The notes under the pieces: generated by a model
What the model was told of the DNA's origin: nothing
Database searches by the model: none
What the model saw: only the letters and a program-made list of their open reading frames with translations
Source: Lumbricus rubellus
Lineage: Eukaryota; Annelida; Clitellata; Crassiclitellata; Lumbricidae
Assembly (NCBI GenBank): GCA_945859605.1
Contig: OX243814.1
Span: 34,355,999 to 34,419,998 of the forward strand
Direction of reading: 5' to 3'
DNA: 64,000 nucleotides
Translations under genes and position numbers: made by a program
Shown here: piece by piece, positions 44,701 through 57,132 of the stretch
Layout of the letters: each line of letters begins with the position of its first letter
Position numbering within the stretch: the first letter of the stretch is position 1

Positions 44701-47700
44701 ATGGAAGCATTGGTGGGACTGGTTGACTACGTAGGGGAAAATGGGGATATCCGTGAAACCTTACCACCAGAGGTATTCAATGTTGTCTTGGTAACCTTCC
44801 ACTTACTTATAGTGCAGCTACTTATAGTAGCACTTGCTGTAACTCTATTTAAATTTTTTATGTATTTTCAATGCATTCCTGTGTTGCAAGGCACTTTAGG
44901 AATTTCTGACGAATTCCGTAGGTTTTGTGTATCGCATTCCGGTTATAACTAAAATTTAACTCTTTCCAGCCGGAATTGTCTTGATACCTATGCTGTTAAT
45001 GGGGTCACGGGTGACCCCATCCGGCGGGAAAGAATTAAACTAAATATTCGGAAAGAAGCTGACCTATGCTTTTAAGGTGTGTTGCGTCAGTGGTAGTGTA
45101 ACAGCATTGCAATACTGCAATTCAGATAAAATTTGTTCGTGGATGCAGTAATGCATGATGCATGCCTATACAAAGGACTTGGATAAAGCAACTGCACAAT
45201 ACTTATTGGTCAATATATGGCATATGATTTTGTGCATGTGAAGTGGCTGATGGGTGTGATTTAAGTTGTTGAGGATACGCTGATATTGGGCAGGCTATAG
45301 GCGCAAGAAATTACTATTGTGGCAGAAGGTTTTTATAATGACGACACCAATCCTGACCGTACTCTAACTGGCATAAGTCGCAACACCTTAAAAGATGTGA
45401 AAACATGGCTTCCTTCGATGCTAAACAATTCAAAATCCCATCCAAAGTGAGCAAGTTTACAGGACAAGCTTTAGTCAATATCTTGAAAGACCTTAATTGT
45501 AAATTTGTTTCTTAGGTTCTGCTAATATGTTATCCAAGCTATTAATTGATCCACTGCATTAAATTTTTGGAACATCATGATATAAAATTAGGCGACTTTC
45601 CTTGGTAGTCCACAATATGCAGATGGGTTGTCACGTTGCACCATTGATTATAATAGCAATCAGTGACTGATGTTGAGCATCTTGTTGTTGTAGATAGAGG
45701 AAGGCAACATCGAATACAAGGTAATAGACATTATCTTCCAAATCAATTGAAAGGTTTTGTAGATGCGCTTGCATTCATTTTCATACAAGTGATATACTAG
45801 TGATTTATGTTGAAACAAGGGTTGAAGTGGAGACAGGGAAAATGCGAAGCAGAGGGAAATAAAGCTCTAGATGGATTCCTTGGATGGAATTGAAAGGAAG
45901 TAAGAAGCAAAATTGATGCATGCAGAAGCGCTTTTGACATTGTATGAACTAGAAAGGAAGCAAATTTTTAAGAGGTGGAATAGGAAGAAAGGGAACGGAA
46001 TAAGCATTGTAGGACAAGACGCAGGAAACGACCCGCAACTGGTGAAGCTATGGATGAGCTGATTTATGATTTTAGAAGCGTTGAGTGATCTGTAACTAGG
46101 TGATGTAAGGGATAATCAGACATTGTGAAATAGAGGCAAAGTGCAGATGATGAAATGAGTAAAGTGAGTCAGGCTAAGGTAGCCATGAAAATGACTACAA
46201 TAACTTGCATAAGCTCCTTGGTAACTAGGTGATGTAAGGGTCAGCTAGATTGTGCAATAGAGGTGAAAGTACAGAGGATGAAAATGATCAGAGTGAGTCA
46301 AGCTAAATGAGCCTGACTAATGACTAAGTTGTATGGGCCCTTGCATGCATTTGTTATATTCTGTAGAAAGCTATGAATGATGCAGTAGTTAGTAAAGATT
46401 GCGAGAAACCAGTCCCAAAGTTCATTGGTAGTTTATGAACTCTAACCCTGCTATCGCCTGCCAAAATTCTAAACCAGACTGTAGAAGAATAGGACTCGGT
46501 TTCTTGCGTTGACCTGAGAGACAGCCATGGATGTGAAATGTTAGCACCTTCACTTTCTTAGCCTCGGCATATATGAGAGCAGGCAACCAGCCCTCTTCTT
46601 TGCATCGACAGTGAATGGTCCGTGTATCATAGCGGAGTTGGTTAGGACGGAGTAAAACCAGTGCTATAAGTGTAAAAAATTAAGTGCCTGGACGCTTCTT
46701 ACCTTTCAAAAAGAAGTGCCAGGATGCCCCTTACATTTTCAGGTGTGCTGGCCAAATAAGTGGCAGGACGGCATAGAGAATTGAAAATAAATGCCGGGAC
46801 GCCGTCCATGACCATCCTGCCACACTTAAAGCCTTGAGTAAAACTTAATTTACATTGAATGATGCTGTGGAGAATAAGTTGTGTGACTTCATTGTTCTTT
46901 CTAACCTGTTCTGTATGATGTTGTTGAATTGTAGTTGAAACTCGTGAATCCGTCGGAGTCTCGAATGGAGCACTTGGTCACGCAGATGAAGTGGCGCCTG
47001 AACGAGGGTCAGGGAGAGGCGATCTACGAGATAGGGGTCGAGGACAACGGCAATCTGACTGGTTTGACTGAAGCGGAAATGAAGGCATCGCTTGAAACGC
47101 TGCAGAAGATGGCGTTTAGGTACTTTTAATTGTCTCATTGGGTTTAATTATTGTCCCATTGATCCTCAATTCATTGTAATCTAAAAAACGTTATCAATAT
47201 TGTGAAGTATGCAGTGCAAATTATTCATTCATTCATTCATTCATTCATTCATTCAGAAAACTTATATAGCGCCCCTTCAAGAAGCCTACTCAGAGGCGCT
47301 CCCAGCCCTGCCACGGCTAAAAAGATAGGTCTTTAATTATGTAACAAATGTATGAGTAAGGCAGTTAAGGTAGAGACTAGAAAGGGTACCATGATGTAGG
47401 ATTATTGTTTATTAATTAAACCGTATTTGTGGATTTATATATAACACCTTTTGCAGAATTGATTGTGCATTGTGCAATTATTGAGTTTGATTTACAGCCA
47501 TGTGAAAAACCTGGGCATAGATTATATTGTAATCTACCGTATAAATTTATTAAGTGCCTCTCACAGTGCACACCAATTTGAGGCACTCCCAGTGCAAAAG
47601 ACCCAGAGAAAAGAAAGTAGTTTAAGATGCTGAAAAGTTGTGACTTGGATACCAGTTAATAACAACGAGTAACAAAATAATAAAGATTGGTTAACAATGG

Positions 47701-50700
47701 TTAGATATAAATCCAGTTAAGAGCTTTAATGAGTCTTTGCGTTTTGGATTTATCGTACGTGTCATGTGCGCAGACTTGGAGCAGCGTTGACAGTCATACA
47801 GGAGAAACAGTTGGATGAATCGTCTTGTGGAAGCAACGTCCGACTAGTTGCGGAAGTTCTTGTTCGTCGAGTGCCAGACAACCAGCAGGTGGCCTATTGT
47901 ATTGCTACTTCTTTTGTGCCTATTGTATTACTTCTTTTGTCTTCAAGTGATGCCTAACGAGTTTAATTACCAGTAACGAAAAATGTTTTATTTGCATACA
48001 AATATTATTTCATCAGTGACTAAATTTGATGAGCCATCAGCAGCAGCTTTGTCTAATTTTGGGAAGTAAAGTAGTGTCTGGTTAACTAGCAAGATTGAGG
48101 TAGTCCAATGAACTTAATTGTTAGCAACTTCAATTGCCTAGCTTCAGTATGCAAGTTCTCCCTCTTGAGCTTTCCTATATACTAATTTTCTTGGACGAGT
48201 TTGTTAGTGGCACACAATCTTAAAGTGGTTTTCTGTCCAAGTAGATATTTGAACTGTGATTTGCAGTCTGAGAGTCTTATACATTAATCACTAAATTGTT
48301 CCATGTCCTACTCTGTTTACTCATTGTACAGATGAGCTGTAATCAAAGTTATAGTTTCAGATTTATATGTCTCCACTTCATGAAAGACCAGTCATCAGAA
48401 ATGTTCCTGAACTGGTAATTTAATACTGTGCTCAAACAAAATGGTTTCAAGCACTTACAATATGTGGCAGAGGTGATATACCAGTGAGGTATATTTGCAC
48501 CACCAAAGTTCTCATTGTTCTTTGTTCCTGTGTTAGCAGTACTGACCAAAATTTGGTTGTATCCTGAATGAATAGATCTGCATGATGATGATGACGATGA
48601 TGATGATGATGGCGACGACGACGATGATGACGATGATGATGATGATGATGACGACGATGATGATGACAATGATGATGACGACAATGATGATGACGACGAT
48701 GATGATGATGATGGCGACGACGACGATGATGACGATGATGATGATGATGATGACGACGATGATGATGACAATGATGATGACGACAATGATGATGACGACG
48801 ATGATGACGACGATGACGACGACGACGATGATAATGATTGTTGTTCCTTTGTCATCATTTCAGTTCATTGATCTTCGTCTCGCTGTCCTCGGAAACGTTG
48901 ACGTTGGAAAGAGTACGATCCTTGGCGTCCTCACTCAGGGTGAGCTGGACAACGGACGCGGCCGAGCGCGGCTCAACTTATTTCGCCATCTCCACGAAAT
49001 CCAGTCTGGAAGAACATCGAGCATCAGCCACGAGATCATCGGATTCAACAACAGTGGACAGGTTCCATTGTCTTTTCCATTGTCTTTTCCATTGTCTTTT
49101 CCATTGTCTTTTCCATTGTCTTTTCCATTGTCTTTTCCATTGCTTCACGTTATGTTCTTTTTTACTCTGAATTGTAAGACTCATGTAGAACTTTTGAATT
49201 AGTTTTTGATAAAATTTTCTCATTTTCTGTTTAATTTGATAATATCTGTGCTTAAATATAAACAGTTCAGGCCTGTTGACGTAAGCATTGGCATGCTGGA
49301 AACGGGGTTCAACGCTGTTTAAACTTACTTTTGTGGGACTCCATTTGTTCTTAATATAATTGGTTGTTTGATATGTAATGTTAACACCAGTTAAAGTCTA
49401 ATAAGCATACATTACAATTACATATATCTAATCGAATCTAAAATAATCGAGTAGTTGAAGTTATTTGCTGATCCGGATCAGCAGATATATAGATTTGGGG
49501 TTTTTTGTCAGAGAACAAAACTGCTTTTCAAATTGTGTTTTTAACTGCGCAAACGTAAGAATTGATGATACTTAGTACACAATCTGCCATAAAAACTAAA
49601 AATCAGCAAAGCATGGTCGAACTGATTTCAATAATCAAAAACCAAAATAAAGCATCATTGTTCTTCTGTCTGTTTGGGAATGTTAGAACATCTGTGAAGA
49701 GTCATGCTGGTGTCTTTAACCCTTTAATGCCGGAGGGTATAGGATTTCCCATACCATTTACTACCATCGCGGCATTAAAGGGTTAACTTGTTATGTATCC
49801 AATATCATCCGTATTTATGTTCTATTTTCTTTCTCTGTTGCAATAAATGAGTGCAGAAAGCAATGAAGTGAATTGTTTGTTTTGTTTGTATGTGCACTTG
49901 TTATAGCGCCCCATCAATCTCTCTCTACTCAGAGGTGCTCCCGAATGCAGAGCGGACACTGCATCAGAGTTTTACACCCCTAAGCGCTGAGCAATTGTGA
50001 GTGAAGGACTTGCCCAAGGTCCTTACGCGGCGAGGTGGATTCGAACCTTGAACCTTCCGGCTCCAAGGCAACGACTACACCAGAGGTTCTCAACCTTTTT
50101 TCGCGTGCGACACACCTAAACTTGAAACCAAATTTCGCGACACACCATGCAATCGTCATGTGAATATCGTTAAAAAATGAAATTAGGCCTAAGCCAGCTG
50201 ACCCTATATAAATTGCTACAAATTTTAATGAATGATTGTTGACATTGAATGCTTTATATTTTTCTAATTATTCTAACTTTCAAAATTTTAATAATCTAAG
50301 TTTACGATTCTACGTCGTTTTATGACTCTTCGTTAATTGTCTTTCCTAACAGTTAGGCCTAATGAGATTTTTGCTCCTAGATTTTCTTTGGATCATAGTA
50401 AGATGAGGATCCACAAGCTTTATGAGTTATATGAATTTTAGATTTTAAAAAACCCATAAATTGACCATAGTCCAAACCCCTAGCTCTGGTAGCTCAAGGC
50501 AAAACAAGAAAACATGGGATAGGCCTAAAGGTAGCTGAGCACTATACCGAAACAAAACACCCTTCAAAACGTCAAATAATTGTAACGGAAACTGGAAAGC
50601 GCAGGCCTATAGTAATTTATTAGTTTAAAAACGGGCCATTGGTACTTCTAGGTTCCTAGACCTTGTGCAGTTGTGCACCTTCCTTATAGGCTTAATGGTA

Positions 50701-53700
50701 TGTTGTCATGCTCTGAATACGCAAACAACCTTTCCGCGTAAGCAATTTTAGAATCGCAATTTTTTTGTTTCTTCATGATAATTTGCCCCATGACTTTCGA
50801 AGGTTACAGCATTGGATAAAATTTTTATCGGTGAGCTCGCTGACGTCTTGTGTAGTCCATGTCATGTAGGACTATGGCCTACATAGGGAGTGCAGTGTGC
50901 ACTACGCCTGCCAAACTGCTAAAGTGAACAAGTTAGTGTAATGCAAGAACGACGGTTGTAGCATATATGCTGTGAGAATTATTCGCGACACACCAATTCT
51001 TCGCGACACACCAGCGACACACCACTTTTACGCGACACACCTCCGGTCGCTTCGCGACACACTAGTGTGTCGCGACACACCGGTTGAGAACCTCTGGACT
51101 ACACAACCGCGCCACTGCGCCACAGATTATTGTGATAACAGGTATTTAAGTAAGTAGCGTGCCTCATGCTGGTAAACTAGTTTGTGTCTCGTGTTGAGGA
51201 TTTATGAATCGTTCTATGTACTTAATTCATTTCTTTTTAATCCGTTGCAGGTGTTTAACTACAGCGAGTCGCGTACCTTAGAAGAGATCATCGAGAACTC
51301 CACGAAAATCATAACGTTAATCGATTTGTGCGGCCATCACAAATATCTGAAGACGACTATTTTTGGATTGACCGGCTATTCGCCGGACTTTGCTATGCTC
51401 GTCGTCAGTGCTAACACCGGTCTTGGTGAGTCACGTTGATTTTAGAAAATTATTTCATCATCTGCTGTTATATTAGTATGAATTAATGATTACTGATTGA
51501 CATAGATGATGAAACTGTTTATATAATAGATTTTGAAAGCTGTGACTTTATTGACTAATTATCGTCCAGCAGTGCTACTGTTTTATTGATGCAGAATGTG
51601 AATGCTGTATAATTTTGTTTATATAATGTATCATTCTATGATTGCTGTAACTAAATTGCTTCTAAGACAATGGGTTTCGTTGTGTTTTTCTTACAGTTGG
51701 TACTACTAAGGAACATCTTGGATTTGCTCTTGCTCTTGGCGTTCCGACATTTGTCGTCGTCACTAAGGTCGACACATGTAGAACAACGCAAGTGGAGCGT
51801 ACGCTGAGGCAGCTGGAAAGAACTCTGAAGGGTCCTGGCTGCAGGAAGGTTCCTCTGCGTGTGGAAACGGAGGACGATGCTGTTACCGCGGCAACGAATT
51901 TCAACACAGAACGGTTGGCATACTATATATGTGTGTCTTTGCGTACGTGCATGTGTGTGTTTGCAGTGATTTTGCATCTCTACAGTTTATATATTTGCTT
52001 TTTCTGTCTTTATTTAAATGCTTTTTTGCATCATTTTCTTTCATGGGTATTTAAAAATAGGCGTTATAACATTGTGTGTGTCTGTGCATGCGTGTGTGTG
52101 TGTGTGTGTGTTTGTGTGTGTGTATGTGCATGCATGAATGTGAGTATTGTGATTATTAAGAAAAATTTCATTCTAGGCTAATGCTATGGGTTCATCATCA
52201 TCATCGTCTGCATCATGCTCCTCTCTGGTCATGAACAACTCAATGTTTTAGTGGGCGGTGGTCAGTTTCCGCTGTTCTCTCATTCATCATTCAGGCATCC
52301 AACAGACCTCTTCCACCTTCTGTTACATATATAGTTATATACAGTACATAGTAATGTAATGTCTTCTTGGTGACTGATATGATTTATCCAGAAGTACTAT
52401 GCAATAAACTGCCTACTGGTTTACAAAATGTTAAGAAGTATAATTAGTTTAACTGCAACCGGGGCATTCAGTTGTTGTATTAAGACCTTCTTGCTGTGTT
52501 TATGTTTTTGTGATTAGCATCTGTCCTATCTTCGCTGTGTCCTGTGTGACCGGGCAGAACCTGGATTTCTTGCTCAAGTTCCTCAACGTTCTGCCGCCGA
52601 TATGCAGCGGCAACGAACGAGAGAAGATTATGCAAGAGCTGGCTGAACTACAGGTTCGTCAGATTCTGGGTTTTAAAGCGCTAAATAAAATACCATACGA
52701 ACCAAACCAGCAACATGTGTACTACATGTGTACTACTAATGAAGTCCCTTTATTGATAGTATTGCATTGTAAAATGACCATTTAAAATAGTGGATATCTA
52801 TGTGTTTTCACCTTGTGCTGTCAGTTTCTTGAACTCTAGCGACCGTCATGACCAGCCTTCTCCAATTGTTAATTTTCTTTGTGACGATTTCCTTGGCATG
52901 TTGACAGGGATGGTTTGCCATTGCCTTCCCCTGGTTTTGCCTGCCGTGCCCGTTCGTTCACTTTCCCATTACAAGAAAGTTACTAGCGGTCCGCACCACG
53001 TGAAGGTGGGCCTGGAGGACTTTGGTTCATCAGCCCAGGTCGGTTCCAAGTCTACGATCAAAAACACGTCGGTCAGGTCACCTCCCTGCTTTACTTTATG
53101 TAACTAAAGTGGCTGAAGAACCTTAGCAGGCCATATGTGTTTACTGTATCAAAAGCCACATACATGTAGAACATTGTATGTGAGGTAATATGAGATGAAC
53201 TCAACTGTTGATGTTCTATTATGTTCTGTTGCACTTGCAAAATGATGATTCTGGAGCCTGTAGCCATAGCATGTTTTCTGTACATGGTGTGGTGACAGAT
53301 AGACGAGATCTACAGCATCGGTGGAGTTGGAACAGTGGTTGGTGGAACGATCTTGCGAGGAACGATAAAGGAAGGAGACAATCTGTTGATAGGACCGAAC
53401 GACGATGGACTTTTCTTTCCTGTGACGGTCGGATCGATACACCGCAATCGTTTGCCATGTCGTCTTGCGACTGCTGGACAGTCGGCTTGCGTGTCCATTG
53501 GAAAACCTATTGCGAACAGCTGTCCCATCAGAAAGGTACTTGCGTCTTTTCTGTTGCATTCATGTATGTAGGTGTATTTGGTGAGATTGTTGACTGCTTG
53601 TGTTGTGATCAGGTGGATGGGTGTGGGTTCTGTTGTGGAGTACGTATTGTTTGTTTAGAAAAGAACTTCTTTGTGCATTGTCTTTGATATTCGATGATGA

Positions 53701-55057
53701 TATCTTGTGTATGTGGTTTTGCTTTAAAATCTTAGCCATGTTTTTAGTTGTCTGCTGCCTCCTACTAAGAATGTTACCTATTCCCTCCGCCCTCGATCAC
53801 ACGATCGAGAGATTCCGTGTGCTGATACATTAACTGATAAATAAATGACTGTCGCTGTTTATTCTGCTATTTACTTTATGTAACACGGAAAATGACTGCA
53901 TTTTTCACTCACTTTATTAGGCCTATTGATTATTTAGAATAAATGTATATACATTCACTGTTTTTTCCCCATAACTGATTGATGTTCCCGCAATGCGTTT
54001 GCAGGCGGCTCATTAAAATAAACTTACCTACTTACTTTATTTTTGAAGGCTCTTTATATAGTGCATTGAAGGTCCTCACAATTGTGCTTCTCCTTTAATT
54101 GCATCTAACACATCTACATGTAATGAATTAAGAAGTACTAGGTAAGCAGAAATGTATGTTGAGCACTGCAGGAGTCATTTTGATCAAAGAGCATCTGTGA
54201 TTAACTGTTCAAACTTTCTTTGTGCTAGGGAATGGTCCTGGTCAGTCCTGATTTGAAACCGCAGGCATCTCACGAATTTGAAGCTGACATCTACGTCCTC
54301 TTTCATAACAAATTCATCTGCCGTGGATTTCAAACGGTTATTCACGTGGGAAATGTACGACAGACAGCCATCATCACAAAAATGAGCAAGGTTTGTTTGT
54401 TTCAGAGTGTATTCTAATTATAACGAGTGACATAATTTTTCATTCTTTGCAAAACTTGTCTTTTATATGTTCTGTAAAATCTGTCCATCTTTGATATTTA
54501 CTTGTTTATCACATTGGTAGAATGTCAAGGCTTTCTCTTTTGGCAAATTCTTCACCTTTTCTGTGTTCATATCTGCTTAATTTATGTAACATTGCAGTAT
54601 TTTAAATATTGCGACAATTATTACCGGAATCTCTAACAATCAACTGACGTTTTTGGTGAAAACATTCATTGGCTACACATTTTTTGACCAACATCTGTAA
54701 TTAACTCAGAAAGCTTGTTGTCAATTTTTGTTTGTCAGATGAAACAAGGTTTACAACACAAATTTCTAGTGGAAGTTCTGACCTTGACATAATGAATTGC
54801 AATGTAACAGAAAATAAGCCTAACAATTTTAGTGATTTTTGCACTTTACACTTCTCATTTATTTTTTCTCTCACCAGGGTGGCATTCAGACTAACGAGAA
54901 AGCGATCGTGACGTTTAAGTTCATCAACCGCCCGGAGTACATCCGAGTAGGATCTCGTCTTCTGTTTCGCGAGGGTCGCACGAAAGGAATGGGGGAAGTG
55001 ACGAGGGTTTTCGTGCCTCATACGGGGGGATCCAACGACTGCGATCCTTCGAGATGA
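44701..55057 (+). CDS. GTPBP2: GTP-binding protein 2 (translational GTPase, ribosome rescue)
   Basis: Eleven exons: 44701-44772, 45694-45720 (27-bp microexon), 46935-47119, 47774-47888, 48864-49061, 51251-51425, 51697-51913, 52518-52653, 53299-53535, 54229-54390, 54878-55057; 567 residues (human about 602). GTPBP2 acts with Pelota to rescue stalled ribosomes. Exons 1-3 join as [20 protein letters not shown], the family N terminus. GTP-binding motifs are GNVDVGKS (143-150), DLCGH (224-228) and TKVD (280-283). [20 protein letters not shown] and SGRTSSIS separate it from GTPBP1. C-terminal beta-barrel domains follow ([37 protein letters not shown]). An in-frame stop 21 bp before the ATG supports the start. 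Its N terminus is shorter than in vertebrates. Introns hold MITEs, a SINE and simple repeats. Confidence 0.97.
44956..45038. mobile_element. TTAA-ended mini-palindrome, copy 2 (83 bp)
   Basis: Starts ttaactctttccagccgga and ends tccggcgggaaagaattaa, with an inner stem ggggtcacgggtgacccc. It is longer than the other five copies and has its own interior. It lies in GTPBP2 intron 1. Confidence 0.75.
46086..46340. repeat. Tandem duplication of ~125 bp
   Basis: The segments starting gtaactaggtgatgtaaggg near 46093 and 46221 both continue with aatagaggcaaag/aatagaggtgaaag, gatgaaa and gagtcaggctaa/gagtcaagctaa. They are imperfect copies. It lies in GTPBP2 intron 2. Confidence 0.75.
46659..46836. 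mobile_element. hAT-type MITE family, copy 1 (178 bp)
   Basis: Bounded by cagtgctataagtgt and acacttaaagccttg, which are inverted, and by perfect 8-bp duplications agtaaaac on both sides. The interior (agtgccaggatgcccc, gtggcaggacgg, ccgtccatgacc) matches the copies at 58719 and 62704 in inverse orientation. It lies in GTPBP2 intron 2. Confidence 0.85.
47214..47312 (-). mobile_element. SINE/LINE-type 3' tail with (ATTC)n
   Basis: (ATTC)n followed by cttatatagcgccccttcaa and actcagaggcgctccca, the inverted 3' end of the SINE family. The head is missing. A second fragment of this kind lies near 47541-47592 (ttattaagtgcctctcacag...gaggcactccc). Confidence 0.65.
48582..48838. repeat. (GAT/GAC)n array with a 102-bp higher-order unit
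   Basis: 257 bp of GAT, GAC and GAA-type triplets. From ggcgacgacgacg at 48611 and again at 48713 the sequence repeats almost exactly with a period of 102 bp. It ends 25 bp before a GTPBP2 exon and stays in a constant phase with triplets, giving Met/Thr or poly-Ser false frames. Confidence 0.95.
49062..49142. repeat. 12-bp tandem repeat ttccattgtctt
   Basis: About 6.5 copies starting immediately at the donor of the GTPBP2 exon 48864-49061 (cag|gttccattg). It is fully intronic. Confidence 0.95.
49716..49786. mobile_element. TTAA-ended mini-palindrome, copy 3 (71 bp)
   Basis: Starts ttaaccctttaatgccg and ends cggcattaaagggttaa, perfect 17-bp inverted repeats. The interior has ggtataggatttcccatacc, itself nearly palindromic. 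It lies in a GTPBP2 intron. Confidence 0.85.
49873..51125 (-). mobile_element. SINE copy split by a DNA transposon
   Basis: The left part, 49873-50080, is the inverted SINE (tgtgcacttgttatagcgcc, gaaggacttgcccaaggtcc, ggattcgaacc). It breaks at acgactacac and resumes at 51105 with aaccgcgccactgcgcc, which is the inverted SINE head. The interruption is the hAT-type element. It lies in a GTPBP2 intron. Confidence 0.85.
50081..51096. mobile_element. hAT-type non-autonomous element inserted in a SINE (1,016 bp)
   Basis: Ends are CAGAGGTTCTCAACC and its complement. The flanking 8-bp words gactacac (50073-50080 and 51097-51104) are a perfect duplication. The CAG-GGTTCTCAA type terminus is typical of hAT (Charlie-like) elements. 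Subterminal cgcgacacacc repeats cluster near the right end (50985-51082). No transposase frame is present. Confidence 0.9.
51974..52074. repeat. Segment duplicated at 55619-55719
   Basis: About 100 bp (tctacagtttatatatttgc, tttatttaaatgcttttt, taggcgttataac) recurs at 55619-55719 in the same orientation with about 85% similarity by eye. The nature of the repeat is unknown. A (TG)n tract follows at 52084-52130. Confidence 0.65.
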
Positions 55058-57132
55058 TAACAAAGCAACTAGGAAAGGAGACAGTCACGTGCGAATATTT
55101 TGGCCAACGTTTAGACGCACCATAGTTTTTCTTAGAAAGCATGCAGAAAATTGAAATGATAGGAGACGTAGTTGTACACTTCATGGTTTGTTTATATGCT
55201 AGCGAGAATTCTGTTAGATTTGAACCATTTCATATTAAGGTCTGTTGCTGAAAGTCCATGATTTTATAGTTTTGTCAGTTGTGACCCTGCCAGTTGTGAC
55301 CCTGCCAGTTGTGGCCCTGTCACTTGTGGCCCTGTCACTTGTGGCCCTGTCACTTGTGGCCCTGTCACTTGTGGCCCTGTCACTTGTGGCCCTGTCACTT
55401 GTGACCCTGTCACTTGTGGCCTGTCACTTGTGGCCCTGTCACTTGTGACCCTGTCACTTGTGACCCTGTCACTTGTGACCCTGTCACTTGTGGCCCTGTC
55501 AGTTGGCTTCGCTAGTCAGCTTAACTTATTTGCAGTTGCAAACATGTCATACTTAGTTTACAATATTGTTATGCTTAGTTTACAGTCTGTTGTAAACTCA
55601 CACTTGGTGTGATTTAGTGTCCCTACAGTTTATATATCTTTGCTTTTTCTGCCTTTATTTAAATGCCTTTTACATAATTTCGTTTTATAGGTATTTCGAA
55701 ATAGGCGTTTTAACGTTTAAATGATAATTATGACAGGTTTATTTTAATTGACTTTTTGTGTTTTTCTGAACACGTGAGCTACTCGGCTAGGAAAAATGTT
55801 TGTACCATGTTTTTCAGTTGGTGCTTTTTTTCTCTTTGTGGTGAACACTTACTTAACTGTGTGAGTTTTGTTAGCATATTTTAAAGATAGGCAGGACTCT
55901 GTAGTGACATCATTTAGGTAGAAAACTTGCACTAACAACAAGCAAACAGCATATCATGTTGTAGACATGTGAATTCATGTTGTAGACATGTGAATTCATG
56001 TTGTAGACATGTGAATTCATGTTGTAGACATGTGAATTTCAGTTCAGATCTAAACATATGTGAAAACCAGGGCAATTTTTTCAGATATATGCAGCAACTT
56101 TTGTACATCCTTCATGTGTAGATTGTTTTGATTAATTAAAACTAAGAGGGCAAAGACAGAGGAACGGGTCAGTGGAAAATGTTTCTGTGTACGTGATCTT
56201 GTTGTTAGAAGTCTGAATTATCAGGAAGAATAAGAATGAAATCTGGATGTTTTGCGTTTTGTTAATAAGATAAGAATATATTCTTTAATTGACCAATTTC
56301 CATCTGCAGTTTGGTGTCAACTTCATCTTACAACATCGGATCTTTAGATTAACCCTTTAACAACCAGCCACATATGTCTTCAATGCATTTTAGGACACAC
56401 TGGTCATTAAAGGGTTAACCTGTGAGCTGCATGGCTGCACAGCATTCCGTGGTTCTGTGCACGTCAAATTCTGATAAAATAATACTTATCCATAATCTTT
56501 CCATGCAGTAATTTCTAAATGGCCATACGCTGAATTTCAGCTTATGGATTATAGGTATCATTCAGTCTGTGCATAATGCTCTTCATGTAACATCGCACTG
56601 ATACATTAGCTTGTGCTTTCCATTCTGTGGCATTACAATCTAGCATTTATTGTGCACTACTGTGCATGGTTTTCCCGTTTCTTGGGGTTTAGCTCTGGGA
56701 TAGAGAGAGATTGTCCATTTGTTGATCGGTGTGTGCTCATAGGAAATCCTTCAACCACATGACTATTGAGATATGTGGACTGATTTTGAAAGAGGTGCGA
56801 AAAAATGAAAAGGCATTGGCCGGCAGATATAATGTACTAGCAGGTTGAACCTGCATTATGATTAGACAGACTGACAACTGAAGTTCTTAACAAATGTACA
56901 GGTTTATATTTGAAATCTAGTGGTTAATTGTTTATCACAACTTTGACAACCATATTTTGACAAATGAATTACTGAGTTCAAACAACTGCAAGCATAGCAA
57001 GTCCTTCATTGAACAAATTCGGAAGCTCACAGTACCAAACAGCAACTTCCAGAACCACGTAAGCACCAATAAATAAATTATCCCCAACCACTAAAAAAAT
57101 CAGTATTTCTATACGAGAGAGAGGAAATCTTT
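55058..57132. other. GTPBP2 3' flank; tandem repeats, no gene
   Basis: Contains a 15-bp tandem (cacttgtggccctgt) with about 16 copies at 55262-55505, the segment copy at 55619-55719, and a 20-21 bp tandem (catgttgtagacatgtgaatt) with four copies at 55955-56040. No recognisable gene. A strong poly(A) signal for GTPBP2 was not identified. Confidence 0.6.
56349..56418. mobile_element. TTAA-ended mini-palindrome, copy 4 (70 bp)
   Basis: Starts ttaaccctttaacaaccag and ends ctggtcattaaagggttaa, 19-bp arms with two differences. The core cacatatgtcttcaatgca matches copy 1 in the same orientation and copy 6 inverted. Confidence 0.85.

Noticed and set aside
48349..49202. 169-codon poly-Ser frame (minus) and 206-codon Met/Thr frame (plus)
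   Set aside because: Both are translations of the GAT/GAC array. The plus frame then runs into the real GTPBP2 exon, which explains its length.
52790..53107. 105-codon plus-strand frame in a GTPBP2 intron
   Set aside because: It lies between exons whose phases already join, and the text is not recognisable as protein.
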